Assembly: GCA_006226265.1 (NCBI GenBank)
Contig: SBHH01000262.1
Location: 1-5,818 of the forward strand
Direction of reading: 5' to 3'
Source: Alphaproteobacteria bacterium
GTDB taxonomy: Bacteria; Pseudomonadota; Alphaproteobacteria; Sneathiellales; Sneathiellaceae
DNA length: 5,818 nucleotides
The position numbers and the translations under genes are program-made. This document shows positions 1 to 5,627 of this stretch, one piece after another. Under the pieces are notes generated by a model. It was not told where the DNA came from and made no database searches. It was given only the letters and a program-made list of their open reading frames with translations. Every line of letters begins with the position of its first letter. Within the stretch, counting starts at the first letter, position 1.

Positions 1-8
1 GAAGCTAC

Positions 9-992
9 TCAGGCCGCGCGGTCTTTTAACGAACGGGTCTCGCCGATTTTGAGGACGAAGGCATTATCGCCGCCATAGCCCTGATCGATGGCCGCCTGAC
101 GGAAACGGTCCGGCGCCTCGAACGGGGCTTCGGGGGTGAGCATGATCGTCCCCCAATGCATGCCGAGGGCGCGTTTCGCACCGATATCTCGGGCGATCTG
201 CACCGCGTCTTCGGGGCTTGCATGGACCATTTTCATGATCTCGCGGGGCTCATAGGCACCGATCCCGACGATGGCGAGATCGAAGGGGCCTTCGCGGTTG
301 CCGATTTCCCCGAACACCGGGCCATGGGCGGTATCGCCCGAAAACCAGATGTTCTCCTTCGCCGTGCGGATGCCGAAACTGGCCCAGAGCGTCTGCTTCT
401 GGTCATGCAGCCCGCGGCCCGAGGAATGAACGGCGGGCAGGGTGGTGATGGTGAGGCCATCCTCCGACCAGTTTTCCCACCAGTCATGCTCCACCACCTT
501 CTTGAAGCCGCGCTTCGTGAAAAAGGATTTGAGGCCGAGCGGGACGACAACCTGCGTCACATCCTTATGCGGATAACGGGCAAGGACGCGGGCATCGAGA
601 TGGTCGTAATGGTTATGGCTGACCAGCATGACATCGGCGCGGGGAAGCTCTTCGGGCTCCATCGCCGCGGGTACATAGCGTTTCGGACCGAAGCCCGCGG
701 GCCCTGCGACCTCGGTGAGGTAAGGATCGGTCAGGATCACCTTGCCGCCGGTCCGGACGATAAAGGCCGCATGGCCGAGCCAGGTCACGCTTGGGTTGCC
801 GCCCGCCTTGATCCCGGCGGCAACGGCGTCGGGGGCCAGTACATGGCCGTCGGGAATGTCGGGCACGGTCTTGTCCCGAAGCTGGCGGATGACAAAACGC
901 AGAAACCGTCGCGGGCGAAACTGCCGGGTCGCGCTGCCTTCCGGATTGCGAAAGCCGCCGTTCGGGTCGTGATGATAGGGCCTGTCTGTCAT
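9..992 (-). CDS. Metallo-beta-lactamase-fold hydrolase, NAPE-PLD-like
   Basis: A 327-residue zinc-dependent hydrolase of the metallo-beta-lactamase superfamily, closest in pattern to NAPE-PLD, which cleaves N-acylphosphatidylethanolamine to N-acylethanolamine and phosphatidic acid. Seen in the sequence: TWLGHA (70-75) on the first core strand; the metal motif HNHYDH (126-131), which supplies His126, His128, Asp130 and His131; His189 in LPAVHSSGR; the bridging Asp220 in FSGDTAHG; and the last ligand, His279, in HWGT. The stretches GPFDLAIVGIGAYEPR (235-250) and DWWENW (170-175) are typical of the NAPE-PLD branch rather than of beta-lactamases. His257 (KMVHASPEDA) sits where NAPE-PLD has a further active-site histidine. 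There is no signal peptide, so it is probably cytosolic or membrane-peripheral. The start is fixed by a strong AAGGAGG site (1000-1006) seven bases upstream. It is transcribed away from the DUF169 gene. The fold is certain; the lipid substrate is inferred from family resemblance. Confidence 0.93.
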   Translation of the reverse strand: MTDRPYHHDPNGGFRNPEGSATRQFRPRRFLRFVIRQLRDKTVPDIPDGHVLAPDAVAAGIKAGGNPSVTWLGHAAFIVRTGGKVILTDPYLTEVAGPAGFGPKRYVPAAMEPEELPRADVMLVSHNHYDHLDARVLARYPHKDVTQVVVPLGLKSFFTKRGFKKVVEHDWWENWSEDGLTITTLPAVHSSGRGLHDQKQTLWASFGIRTAKENIWFSGDTAHGPVFGEIGNREGPFDLAIVGIGAYEPREIMKMVHASPEDAVQIARDIGAKRALGMHWGTIMLTPEAPFEAPDRFRQAAIDQGYGGDNAFVLKIGETRSLKDRAA

Positions 993-999
993 AAGCGGG

Positions 1000-1006
1000 C
1001 CTCCTT
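1000..1006 (-). promoter_or_regulatory. Ribosome binding site of the NAPE-PLD-like gene
   Basis: Read on the minus strand this is AAGGAGG, a near-perfect anti-16S match, seven bases before the ATG at 992-990. It settles the start codon. Confidence 0.85.
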
Positions 1007-1019
1007 GCCGGGCCTCGTT

Positions 1020-1025
1020 ATACTA
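1020..1025 (-). promoter_or_regulatory. Possible -10 element of the NAPE-PLD-like gene
   Basis: TAGTAT on the minus strand, in the only AT-rich patch just upstream of the hydrolase leader. About 28 bases separate it from the start codon. I found no acceptable -35 at 16-18 bases spacing (TCTTCG at best), so this is a weak suggestion. The promoter may depend on an activator or lie further upstream. Confidence 0.22.
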
Positions 1026-1122
1026 TGCGCCCTGCCGTTCATCGAAGACGCAAGGGTGAAGAAGAGCATTCATACGAGATTGTTCTTTTTCGCCCGATTT
1101 CAATAGCCGGTCTTTTTTCAGA

Positions 1123-1149
1123 TTGACGGTTCAGACGGATGACAAGAAT
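1123..1149 (+). promoter_or_regulatory. Possible weak promoter of the DUF169 gene
   Basis: TTGACG at 1123-1128 is a good -35 hexamer. The best -10 is AAGAAT at 1144-1149, matching four of six consensus bases, but the spacer is only 15 bases. A perfect 10-base palindrome, TCTTTAAAGA (1165-1174), lies between this site and the ribosome binding site and would be in the leader. I offer it only as a candidate. Confidence 0.25.
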
Positions 1150-1178
1150 AGCATTTCATGTCAGTCTTTAAAGAAAAC

Positions 1179-1183
1179 GGGAG
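1179..1183 (+). promoter_or_regulatory. Ribosome binding site of the DUF169 gene
   Basis: GGGAG followed by a six-base A run and then ATG at 1190. Position and spacing support this start for the DUF169 protein over the overlapping ORF that begins at 1123. Confidence 0.75.
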
Positions 1184-1189
1184 AAAAAA

Positions 1190-1966
1190 ATGAACAAACT
1201 CGACGAATTCTACGACTGGGATGCCATCCTGGGCGGCCTCAACAAATACCTCCGTTTACGGGCGACGCCGATCGGGATGAAACTTTTCGAAACCAAAGAG
1301 GAAATGGAAAAAGTGGACCGCATCCGGCGGCCAAAATCCATTCATACAGCGGATCAGATCGTGGCGCAGGCCTGCCGTCTCGGCTGGACGGTCGGCGCGA
1401 CGGCCGAGGATTTCGTCGGCGCGCAATGCGGCGCGGTCATGGGTCTTCGGCCGCAGGATGCGGAATGGCAAAGCGGCGATCGCTATGCCGGGGTCTGGTA
1501 CGAAACACCAACCGATGCGGCGAACCATCAGGCCGCGATGACCGTCGTGCCGTCCGGCCAGTTCACGGCGATGGCGGTCTCTCCGCTATCTGCAAAACGG
1601 CTCAACCCGCCGGATATCTGCCTGATCTATGCGACGCCCGCGCAGATGATCCTGTTCATCAACGGCCTGCAGTGGGCGGGGTATAAAAAGCTCGATTTCT
1701 CGGTGGTGGGCGAATCGTCCTGCGCTGACAGCTGGGGCCGCGCCCTCTCGACCGGGGAGCCCAGCCTGTCGCTCCCCTGCTTCGCCGAGCGGCGCTATGG
1801 CGGCGTGCTGGAGGATGAGCTTCTGATGGCGATTCCGCCCGCCTATCTTCCGAAAGTGATCGAGGGGCTGGCCGCGCTTTCGAAAAACGGCTTGCGCTAT
1901 CCGATCCCGCAATATGGCATCCAGAATGATGCGCGCGCGGGCCTCGGCCACAGCTATGGGAAATAG
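1190..1966 (+). CDS. DUF169 family protein (COG2043-like)
   Basis: A 258-residue protein that I recognise as a member of DUF169, a family found in bacteria and archaea with no established function. The most family-like stretch is GESSCADSWGRALSTG (174-189), followed by LSLPCFAERRYGGVLEDEL (193-211). N-terminal landmarks are ATPIGMKLF (25-33), which begins the domain, and ACRLGW (61-66). Five cysteines are present: 62, 80, 144, 178 and 197. Cys62, Cys80, Cys178 and Cys197 lie in the best-patterned segments and could bind a metal or a cluster, but they do not form a compact CxxC motif, so this is speculation. No signal peptide or membrane segment is visible, so the protein should be cytosolic. 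The gene stands alone: the hydrolase upstream is divergent, and a hairpin at 1998-2020 follows. Family assignment is firm; the role is unknown. Confidence 0.9.
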   Translation: MNKLDEFYDWDAILGGLNKYLRLRATPIGMKLFETKEEMEKVDRIRRPKSIHTADQIVAQACRLGWTVGATAEDFVGAQCGAVMGLRPQDAEWQSGDRYAGVWYETPTDAANHQAAMTVVPSGQFTAMAVSPLSAKRLNPPDICLIYATPAQMILFINGLQWAGYKKLDFSVVGESSCADSWGRALSTGEPSLSLPCFAERRYGGVLEDELLMAIPPAYLPKVIEGLAALSKNGLRYPIPQYGIQNDARAGLGHSYGK

Positions 1967-1997
1967 AATTCATATCAACGGTTTAAGGAAAAGGGGC

Positions 1998-2020
1998 GGG
2001 GTTTGTGTCGGGCAAACCCC
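1998..2020 (+). terminator. Hairpin terminator after the DUF169 gene
   Basis: GGGGTTTG (1998-2005) pairs perfectly with CAAACCCC (2013-2020), giving an 8-bp stem and a 7-nt loop. It starts 31 nt after the DUF169 stop codon. The following bases are AACATTTT, so the U-tract is short and delayed. It is probably an intrinsic or partial terminator that separates the DUF169 transcript from the PAS gene. Confidence 0.65.
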
Positions 2021-2052
2021 AACATTTTGCCACAAAAAAGCCATTTTTCGTG

Positions 2053-2080
2053 TTGCATCCTGCTTCGTCCGGTATATAAA
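2053..2080 (+). promoter_or_regulatory. Sigma-70-like promoter of the PAS-domain gene
   Basis: TTGCAT (2053-2058) and TATAAA (2075-2080) are separated by 16 bases. Each matches the consensus hexamers well, and the pair lies in the only AT-rich stretch between the terminator and the PAS gene. Transcription would start near 2087 and give a leader of roughly 80 nt before the chosen ATG. Confidence 0.5.
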
Positions 2081-2090
2081 GCTTTCCGGA
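2068..2090. repeat. Inverted repeat around the -10 element, possible operator
   Basis: TCCGG (2068-2072) and CCGGA (2086-2090) form a 5-bp inverted repeat with 13 bases between the arms, and they bracket the TATAAA element. Half-sites across a -10 are a common arrangement for repressor operators. The arms are short enough to occur by chance. Confidence 0.3.
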
Positions 2091-2166
2091 TCAAATAATT
2101 TGTTGGTAATGGCCCGTGCCAGCCAAAATTCAATAAAAATTAGGGATGACGGGGGTATGTTCGTTC

Positions 2167-2700
2167 ATGGCCATGAGGACGTTTGAGCAAATTGACTGGG
2201 TGACCGAGGACGCTAGAATGTTCGCTCATTATTGGCGTAGCTTATGTGATGAAGGGCCTGTACCGCATCGCCGCCGTTTCGATCCGATGAAAGTCGTATC
2301 CTTGCTGCCGTGCATTGCCCTGTATGACGTCGTTTCCAAAAACGAGATCATCTGCCGTCTTGCCGGGACAGAGCTTGTCGAACGGTTCGGCTTTGAACTG
2401 ACCGGGATGAATTTTCTCGATATCTGGCAGCTTGAGGGTCGCGAAGAAACCGGCGCGATCATGAATGCCATGGTCACCACACCCTGCGGCCTGATTGTCG
2501 AGCTTGCCGGAACTTCGGAAAGCGGCCAGGTTTCCAAGAGTCTCGCCGTCGGCTTTCCGCTGCTGGACGGGGAGGGGGAGTGCAACCGTCTCGTATTCTA
2601 TAGTACCGGTTTTGATCCCAAGGATGCGCGGATTGCCCGTGAAGACAAAATCCGGTCGGTCACGGTGAACCGCAGCAGCCTGATTGACATCACGTCCTGA
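2167..2700 (+). CDS. PAS_5-type PAS domain protein
   Basis: A protein of about 177 residues made almost entirely of one PAS-like domain of the PAS_5 type, which is abundant and mostly uncharacterised in Alphaproteobacteria. Counting from this start, the signature runs from FAHYWRSL (about 20-27) through PHRRRFDPMKVVSLLPCIALYDVV (about 34-57) to the core strand and helix, IICRLAGTELVERFGFELTGMNF. PAS domains sense ligands, redox state or light, or mediate protein contacts. No kinase, GGDEF, HTH or membrane segment is attached, so any output must be through a partner. Start choice is open among in-frame ATGs at 2146, 2167 and 2173. I prefer 2167 because GGGGG (2151-2155) lies 11 bases upstream, while 2146 has only TAGGG directly abutting it. 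The stop is 8 bases from the stop of the convergent acetyltransferase gene. The domain call is good; the signal is unknown. Confidence 0.85.
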   Translation: MAMRTFEQIDWVTEDARMFAHYWRSLCDEGPVPHRRRFDPMKVVSLLPCIALYDVVSKNEIICRLAGTELVERFGFELTGMNFLDIWQLEGREETGAIMNAMVTTPCGLIVELAGTSESGQVSKSLAVGFPLLDGEGECNRLVFYSTGFDPKDARIAREDKIRSVTVNRSSLIDITS

Positions 2701-2708
2701 AAACAGGA
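2695..2708. other. Small hairpin spanning the convergent gene ends
   Basis: TCCTG (2695-2699), AAAA, CAGGA (2704-2708) forms a 5-bp stem with a tetraloop, placed exactly between the stop codon of the PAS gene (2698-2700) and that of the acetyltransferase gene (2711-2709). It could end transcripts from both sides, but it is short and has no T run on either strand. Confidence 0.25.
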
Positions 2709-3335
2709 TCAGAATCCGTCGAGATTTCTCTGCATCAGTTCGAAAAAGCGGGCGGCATGCAGACCATCGACCAGCGCATGATGGGCCTGCAGATTGACGG
2801 CCATCTCCCGCCTTCCGTCCCGCTCCACGATCTTGCCCCAGACGATGCGCGGAATGCAATCGTCGGCGCTTGCAACCGGTTGCTGTGCACCTGTGAAATC
2901 AAGCCAGGGCATGCAGCTTGAATAAATCCAGTGATCGCTTTCCGTGGTATTTTCTGTCAGTTCATCGATGGCTGTTGCGGTGGCAATGGCCTCCCGCATC
3001 GCCGCCTCGAAGCTTTTCCGATCTTGTGAATAGAGTGTTTCGCAAAACCCGAACCGGTCGCCGGACAGCGGTACGGTGTAGGAAGCATGTATGCGTTCAT
3101 GCTCGATAATCCGTCTGTCCCGGAACCGGATACGCATCTCGGGAATATCGTTGGCGGCTTTAAGCGCGGCATAGAGAACGCCCGCGAAAAGCGAGCCGTT
3201 CTCCGCCTTGACCGCCGCATGAAAGGCCGTCACGTCGACGCGTGCCGTCAGGCTCATATGCGGCATGGCGGCGGCGCGGAACAGCTCGTAATGGGCCCGG
3301 CGCGGCCAGCCGGCCGGGTCGATTTCCTTTTCCAT
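2709..3335 (-). CDS. CatA-like (chloramphenicol acetyltransferase fold) O-acetyltransferase
   Basis: A 208-residue protein of the trimeric type A chloramphenicol acetyltransferase family (usually about 213-219 residues), which transfers acetyl from acetyl-CoA to a hydroxyl. Seen: the N-terminal signature WPRRAHYELFR (10-20); SSCMPWLDFT (139-148), whose Ser140 aligns with the oxyanion serine (Ser148 in CAT III); and QAHHALVDGLHAARF (183-197), which carries the HHxxxDG motif with catalytic His186 and structural Asp190. By my unaided alignment, Val165 replaces a substrate-side threonine (Thr174 in CAT III), and PHMSLT (25-30) replaces the usual CGFSLT. The acceptor may therefore not be chloramphenicol. 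The start lies 6 nt after the stop of the SixA-like gene, with GAGAAGG about 11 nt upstream, so translation is probably coupled. Fold and chemistry are secure; drug resistance is not shown. Confidence 0.88.
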   Translation of the reverse strand: MEKEIDPAGWPRRAHYELFRAAAMPHMSLTARVDVTAFHAAVKAENGSLFAGVLYAALKAANDIPEMRIRFRDRRIIEHERIHASYTVPLSGDRFGFCETLYSQDRKSFEAAMREAIATATAIDELTENTTESDHWIYSSCMPWLDFTGAQQPVASADDCIPRIVWGKIVERDGRREMAVNLQAHHALVDGLHAARFFELMQRNLDGF

Positions 3336-3341
3336 GGAGGC

Positions 3342-3869
3342 TCAGGCCTTCTCGCGGCTCATCAGTTCCTTCGGCACGATATAATGCACAAGACGCCCGC
3401 GCGTCTCAAGCTTGATCCATCTGTCGATATCGAACTCGATATGTGCAAGGCCCGCTGTCGGGTATTTTCGCTCGATTGCCGCATAGCCCGGATGGCTGTC
3501 CGGCTTCGCGAGGGCGAGGGCCATATGCTGCAACGTCGGGTTATGGCCGATCACCATGACATGCGCGGGCTCGGAAAGAGTTTGGAGATAGGCGATAATG
3601 CCATCGCCGAGCCCCGCCGAATAAATCGCATGTTCCAGCCGGATTTCCGGCTTTCCCTTAAAAAAGGGGCGGATATGGGCGAGGGTCTCGCGGGTCCGCC
3701 GGGCGGGCGAGCAGAGGATGAGATCGGGAGAGAGTGTGTTGTCCGCAATGAAACTGCCGATTTTCAAAGCCGCTTTATGGCCGCGCGGCGCGAGCGGCCG
3801 GTCGATATCCGCCGCCGCCGAATCGGTCCAGCTCGACTTCGCGTGGCGGAGCAATGTGAGTTTGCGCAA
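3342..3869 (-). CDS. SixA-like histidine phosphatase family protein
   Basis: A 175-residue member of the histidine phosphatase (phosphoglycerate-mutase-like) superfamily, short SixA branch. SixA proteins remove phosphate from phosphohistidine on signalling or phosphotransferase proteins; other members act on small molecules. Seen: LLRHAKSSW (6-14), with Arg8 and the phosphate-accepting His9; RPLAPRG (24-30); CSPARRTRET (53-62), with Arg57; and VIGHNPTL (106-113), with the second catalytic His109. All core residues are present, so it should be active. There is no signal peptide, so it is cytosolic. The start codon is TTG (3869-3867): no in-frame ATG lies between it and an upstream stop, the RHG motif needs this N-terminus, and AGGGAT (3882-3877) sits seven bases upstream. 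It precedes the acetyltransferase gene by 6 nt. The substrate cannot be read from the sequence. Confidence 0.9.
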   Translation of the reverse strand: MRKLTLLRHAKSSWTDSAAADIDRPLAPRGHKAALKIGSFIADNTLSPDLILCSPARRTRETLAHIRPFFKGKPEIRLEHAIYSAGLGDGIIAYLQTLSEPAHVMVIGHNPTLQHMALALAKPDSHPGYAAIERKYPTAGLAHIEFDIDRWIKLETRGRLVHYIVPKELMSREKA

Positions 3870-3968
3870 AATTCTGATCCCTGCTGTTTGATCGCTGCCT
3901 GCGATTTATCAGCCGGCCATGCCATTATTATGACAGCCGCCTGTTCTTTTTGAGATGGTTCCGCAGGG
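3870..3968. other. Spacer between the GFA pair and the SixA-like gene
   Basis: This is the only sizeable gap in the minus-strand block. It holds the TTG-adjacent ribosome binding site and a 5-bp inverted repeat, ATCGC (3891-3895) and GCGAT (3901-3905), with a 5-nt loop and no T run. I found no convincing promoter pair or terminator on the minus strand, so I cannot tell whether the SixA-like gene is read through from the GFA genes or started here. Confidence 0.4.
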
Positions 3969-4454
3969 TCAGCTTTCAAGCCCGAGCCTTTTATGCCAGT
4001 CGGCAATGGATTCGTCCGGATAGCCGTCAAAGCATTTGTCTCTTGCGCCCGCATCAACCGGCACCCAGGCCTTTTTCGATCCCAGCATGAGATGGGTGCG
4101 TTCCGGCGTGGCGGGAAGCTCCGTATCGATGGCGGAGGCGAAGGGGTGGATCAGATCGGGCCAGCGCGGATCATAAAGCCAGAGGCCGCTGCCGCAGATC
4201 TTGCAGAAATGCCGCCGGGCGGGGCTTTGATGCGTTGCTCCCGTCTCGTCGGCGAGGGCCGCCTGATAGACGGAGATATTCTCCTCCCCCTCGATTTTGA
4301 GGCTCGCCGCCTCGCCGCCGAGATTGATGGCGAAGCCGCCAGCCCCCATCGTCTTGCGGCAGACGGAGCAGTAGCAATAGTTGAAGGGATAGGGATGGGA
4401 CGAGGAAAGCGAAAAATGCACCGCCCCGCAGTGGCAGGAGCCGTCAAGCTGCAT
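3969..4454 (-). CDS. GFA/CENP-V family zinc protein, copy 1
   Basis: A 161-residue protein of the GFA family, named after glutathione-dependent formaldehyde-activating enzyme (Gfa), which promotes formation of S-hydroxymethylglutathione. Most members have no proven reaction. All seven zinc cysteines of the fold are present: Cys7 and Cys9 (SCHCGAV), Cys27, Cys29 and Cys32 (CYCSVC), and Cys84 and Cys87 (CKIC). The C-terminal part, with SKKAWVPVDAG (126-136), is typical of one subgroup. The reading frame continues upstream to 4586, but the ATG at 4454 is chosen because GGAAGGAGA ends six bases before it and the GFA fold begins directly with MQLDGSCHCG. It starts 2 nt after the stop of the second GFA gene, so the two are translationally coupled. 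Family certain, substrate unknown. Confidence 0.92.
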   Translation of the reverse strand: MQLDGSCHCGAVHFSLSSSHPYPFNYCYCSVCRKTMGAGGFAINLGGEAASLKIEGEENISVYQAALADETGATHQSPARRHFCKICGSGLWLYDPRWPDLIHPFASAIDTELPATPERTHLMLGSKKAWVPVDAGARDKCFDGYPDESIADWHKRLGLES

Positions 4455-4456
4455 GG

Positions 4457-4891
4457 CTAGTCTCCTTCCGGTTCCGGCATCATCTCGGCCGGATAGCTTG
4501 GATGCTGCGGCAGGCCGTCGGTAATCGCGTAATAGGGTTTCTTGTCGGCGACGAAAATATGGCTGACCGCCTTCAGATCGCTGCAATCATCGAGGGAGCC
4601 GGCGAGAATGCCCATGCGCTCCCCGCCCTTCAGCCGCCAGAGCATGTTCGCGCCGCAAGTACCACAGAAGCCACGATCCGCCCATTCCGATGATTTGTAC
4701 CATTTAAGGCCGCGGTCTTCGGTCAGGCGGAAATTTTCAAGCGGTGCGGCGGTGGCGGCGAAATGATGCCCGCTCGATTTCTGGCACTGGCTGCAATGGC
4801 AATAGACAATATCGCGAAGCGGGCCGGTTACGTCATAGGCGACGGCGCCGCACAGGCAACTGCCGTGATAGACTTTGTCTGATGTGCTCAT
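4457..4891 (-). CDS. GFA/CENP-V family zinc protein, copy 2
   Basis: A 144-residue GFA-fold protein with the full set of zinc cysteines: Cys12 and Cys14 (GSCLCGAV), Cys31, Cys33 and Cys36 (CHCSQCQKSSG), and Cys76 and Cys79 (FCGTCG). QCQKSSGHHF and SDLKAVSHIFVADKKPYY are typical of the compact, common GFA subgroup annotated as glutathione-dependent formaldehyde-activating or CENP-V/GFA domain proteins. It is clearly diverged from its neighbour (copy 1): outside the cysteine motifs the two share little, so this is not a recent duplication. The start ATG at 4891 has a weak GAAAGG eight bases upstream and lies 15 nt after the LysE-type stop codon, consistent with an operon. It is probably a soluble cytosolic protein. 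A thiol-adduct or aldehyde role is possible from the family name but not shown here. Confidence 0.92.
   Translation of the reverse strand: MSTSDKVYHGSCLCGAVAYDVTGPLRDIVYCHCSQCQKSSGHHFAATAAPLENFRLTEDRGLKWYKSSEWADRGFCGTCGANMLWRLKGGERMGILAGSLDDCSDLKAVSHIFVADKKPYYAITDGLPQHPSYPAEMMPEPEGD
4461..4467 (-). promoter_or_regulatory. Ribosome binding site deciding the start of GFA copy 1
   Basis: AAGGAGA on the minus strand, six bases before the ATG at 4454-4452, inside the last codons of the preceding GFA gene. It argues against the longer frame that begins at 4586. Confidence 0.8.
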
Positions 4892-4906
4892 ATACGGGGC
4901 CTTTCG

Positions 4907-5569
4907 TCAGTTTGAATAGGTTTCGGACAGAAATGCCCAGAGTTCCTTCGCCGGGATCGCCGCACCGATCAGCATGACGCCGCCGCCGGCAATCCGGTTC
5001 ATCCAGCGGCCATCCCCGGCCTTTGATCGGAACAGGCTCGCGATACTGCCCGCGAACAGGCCGACGCTTGCCATCACCACAAGGGCGGAAAGCTGGAACA
5101 GGACCCCGAAGAAAATGAACTGTGCTGTCACATGGCCCTTCGTTGCATCGATGAATTGCGGCAGGAAGGCGAGGAAGAAAAGCGCGACCTTCGGGTTCAT
5201 GATATTCATCAGAACCGTCTGCCGGTAGATATGCGAAAGCGTGAAGCGGGGCGTGGCCGCCGCTTCCTCCATCTTCACAGGGCCGCTTTTCGCGATTTGC
5301 CAGCCGACATAGAGGATATAGGCCGCGCCCGCATATTTCACCATCGCAAACAGAACGGGGGAGGAGGCGAGCACCGCCGACAGGCCGAGGGCGGCGAGCG
5401 TGATATGCACGAAAATGCCTGTAATCAGGCCGAGTGCCGCAACAAGCCCTGCACGCCATCCTTGTGCCAGACCGCGCATTGCGACATAGACAATATCCGG
5501 CCCCGGGGCGAGGGTCAGCAGCAATGCGCTCAGGATAAATGTGAAAATGAGGGCCGAATCCGGGATCAT
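4907..5569 (-). CDS. LysE/RhtB family amino-acid exporter
   Basis: A 220-residue inner-membrane protein of the LysE/RhtB translocator family, whose studied members export amino acids such as lysine, homoserine, threonine or leucine, driven by the proton gradient. Diagnostic motifs are LTLAPGPDIVYV (18-29), GLITGIFVH (47-55) and NIMNPKVALFFLAFLPQF (122-139). Hydrophobic segments lie at about 5-25, 40-67, 70-92, 115-139, 149-178 and 193-210, giving the usual six-segment layout. Length is normal for the family (about 200-220). The start is supported by TAAGGAG (5582-5576), six bases before the ATG. It is the first gene of the minus-strand block, with the GFA gene following after 15 nt. The exported substrate cannot be predicted from the motifs; threonine/homoserine-type labels in databases for such proteins are only by similarity. 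Confidence 0.94.
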   Translation of the reverse strand: MIPDSALIFTFILSALLLTLAPGPDIVYVAMRGLAQGWRAGLVAALGLITGIFVHITLAALGLSAVLASSPVLFAMVKYAGAAYILYVGWQIAKSGPVKMEEAAATPRFTLSHIYRQTVLMNIMNPKVALFFLAFLPQFIDATKGHVTAQFIFFGVLFQLSALVVMASVGLFAGSIASLFRSKAGDGRWMNRIAGGGVMLIGAAIPAKELWAFLSETYSN

Positions 5570-5575
5570 AAGAAA

Positions 5576-5582
5576 CTCCTTA
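5576..5582 (-). promoter_or_regulatory. Ribosome binding site of the LysE-type gene
   Basis: TAAGGAG on the minus strand, six bases before the ATG at 5569-5567. Strong match and ideal spacing. Confidence 0.85.
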
Positions 5583-5599
5583 TGTGGCGTAGTTTATCA

Positions 5600-5605
5600 A
5601 TTAAA
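5600..5605 (-). promoter_or_regulatory. Possible -10 element for the exporter operon
   Basis: TTTAAT on the minus strand matches five of six consensus bases and lies in an AT-rich patch about 30 nt before the exporter start. The hexamers 16-17 bases upstream (TTTATT or TTTTAT) are poor -35 elements, so the assignment is weak. Confidence 0.25.
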
Positions 5606-5627
5606 ACAGGGCCGGTCGCGCAATAAA

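Noticed and set aside
156..1106. Long plus-strand ORF (316 codons) opposite the NAPE-PLD-like gene
   Set aside because: It is the antisense shadow of a gene with complete metal motifs. Its translation has no recognisable domain and it lacks a ribosome binding site; GC-rich genes routinely leave such open antisense frames.
1123..1686. Plus-strand ORF of 187 codons starting before the DUF169 gene
   Set aside because: It is a frame-shifted shadow of the DUF169 gene; the ribosome binding site at 1179-1183 serves the DUF169 ATG instead.
2025..2052. A-run and T-run around 2034-2048, considered as a second terminator stem
   Set aside because: Pairing would be A-T only over a 3-4 nt loop, with no GC-rich stem; it is too weak to call.
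2242..2859. Minus-strand ORF of 205 codons over the PAS gene and the acetyltransferase end
   Set aside because: It overlaps two supported genes in other frames and shows no family signature.
3087..3953. Plus-strand ORF of 288 codons across the acetyltransferase and SixA-like genes
   Set aside because: It lies antisense to two well-supported genes, and its translation is rich in Arg, Gly and His with no domain pattern.
4455..4586. N-terminal extension of GFA copy 1 back to 4586
   Set aside because: The extension lies wholly within copy 2 in another frame. A strong AAGGAGA site and the start of the GFA fold both point to the ATG at 4454.
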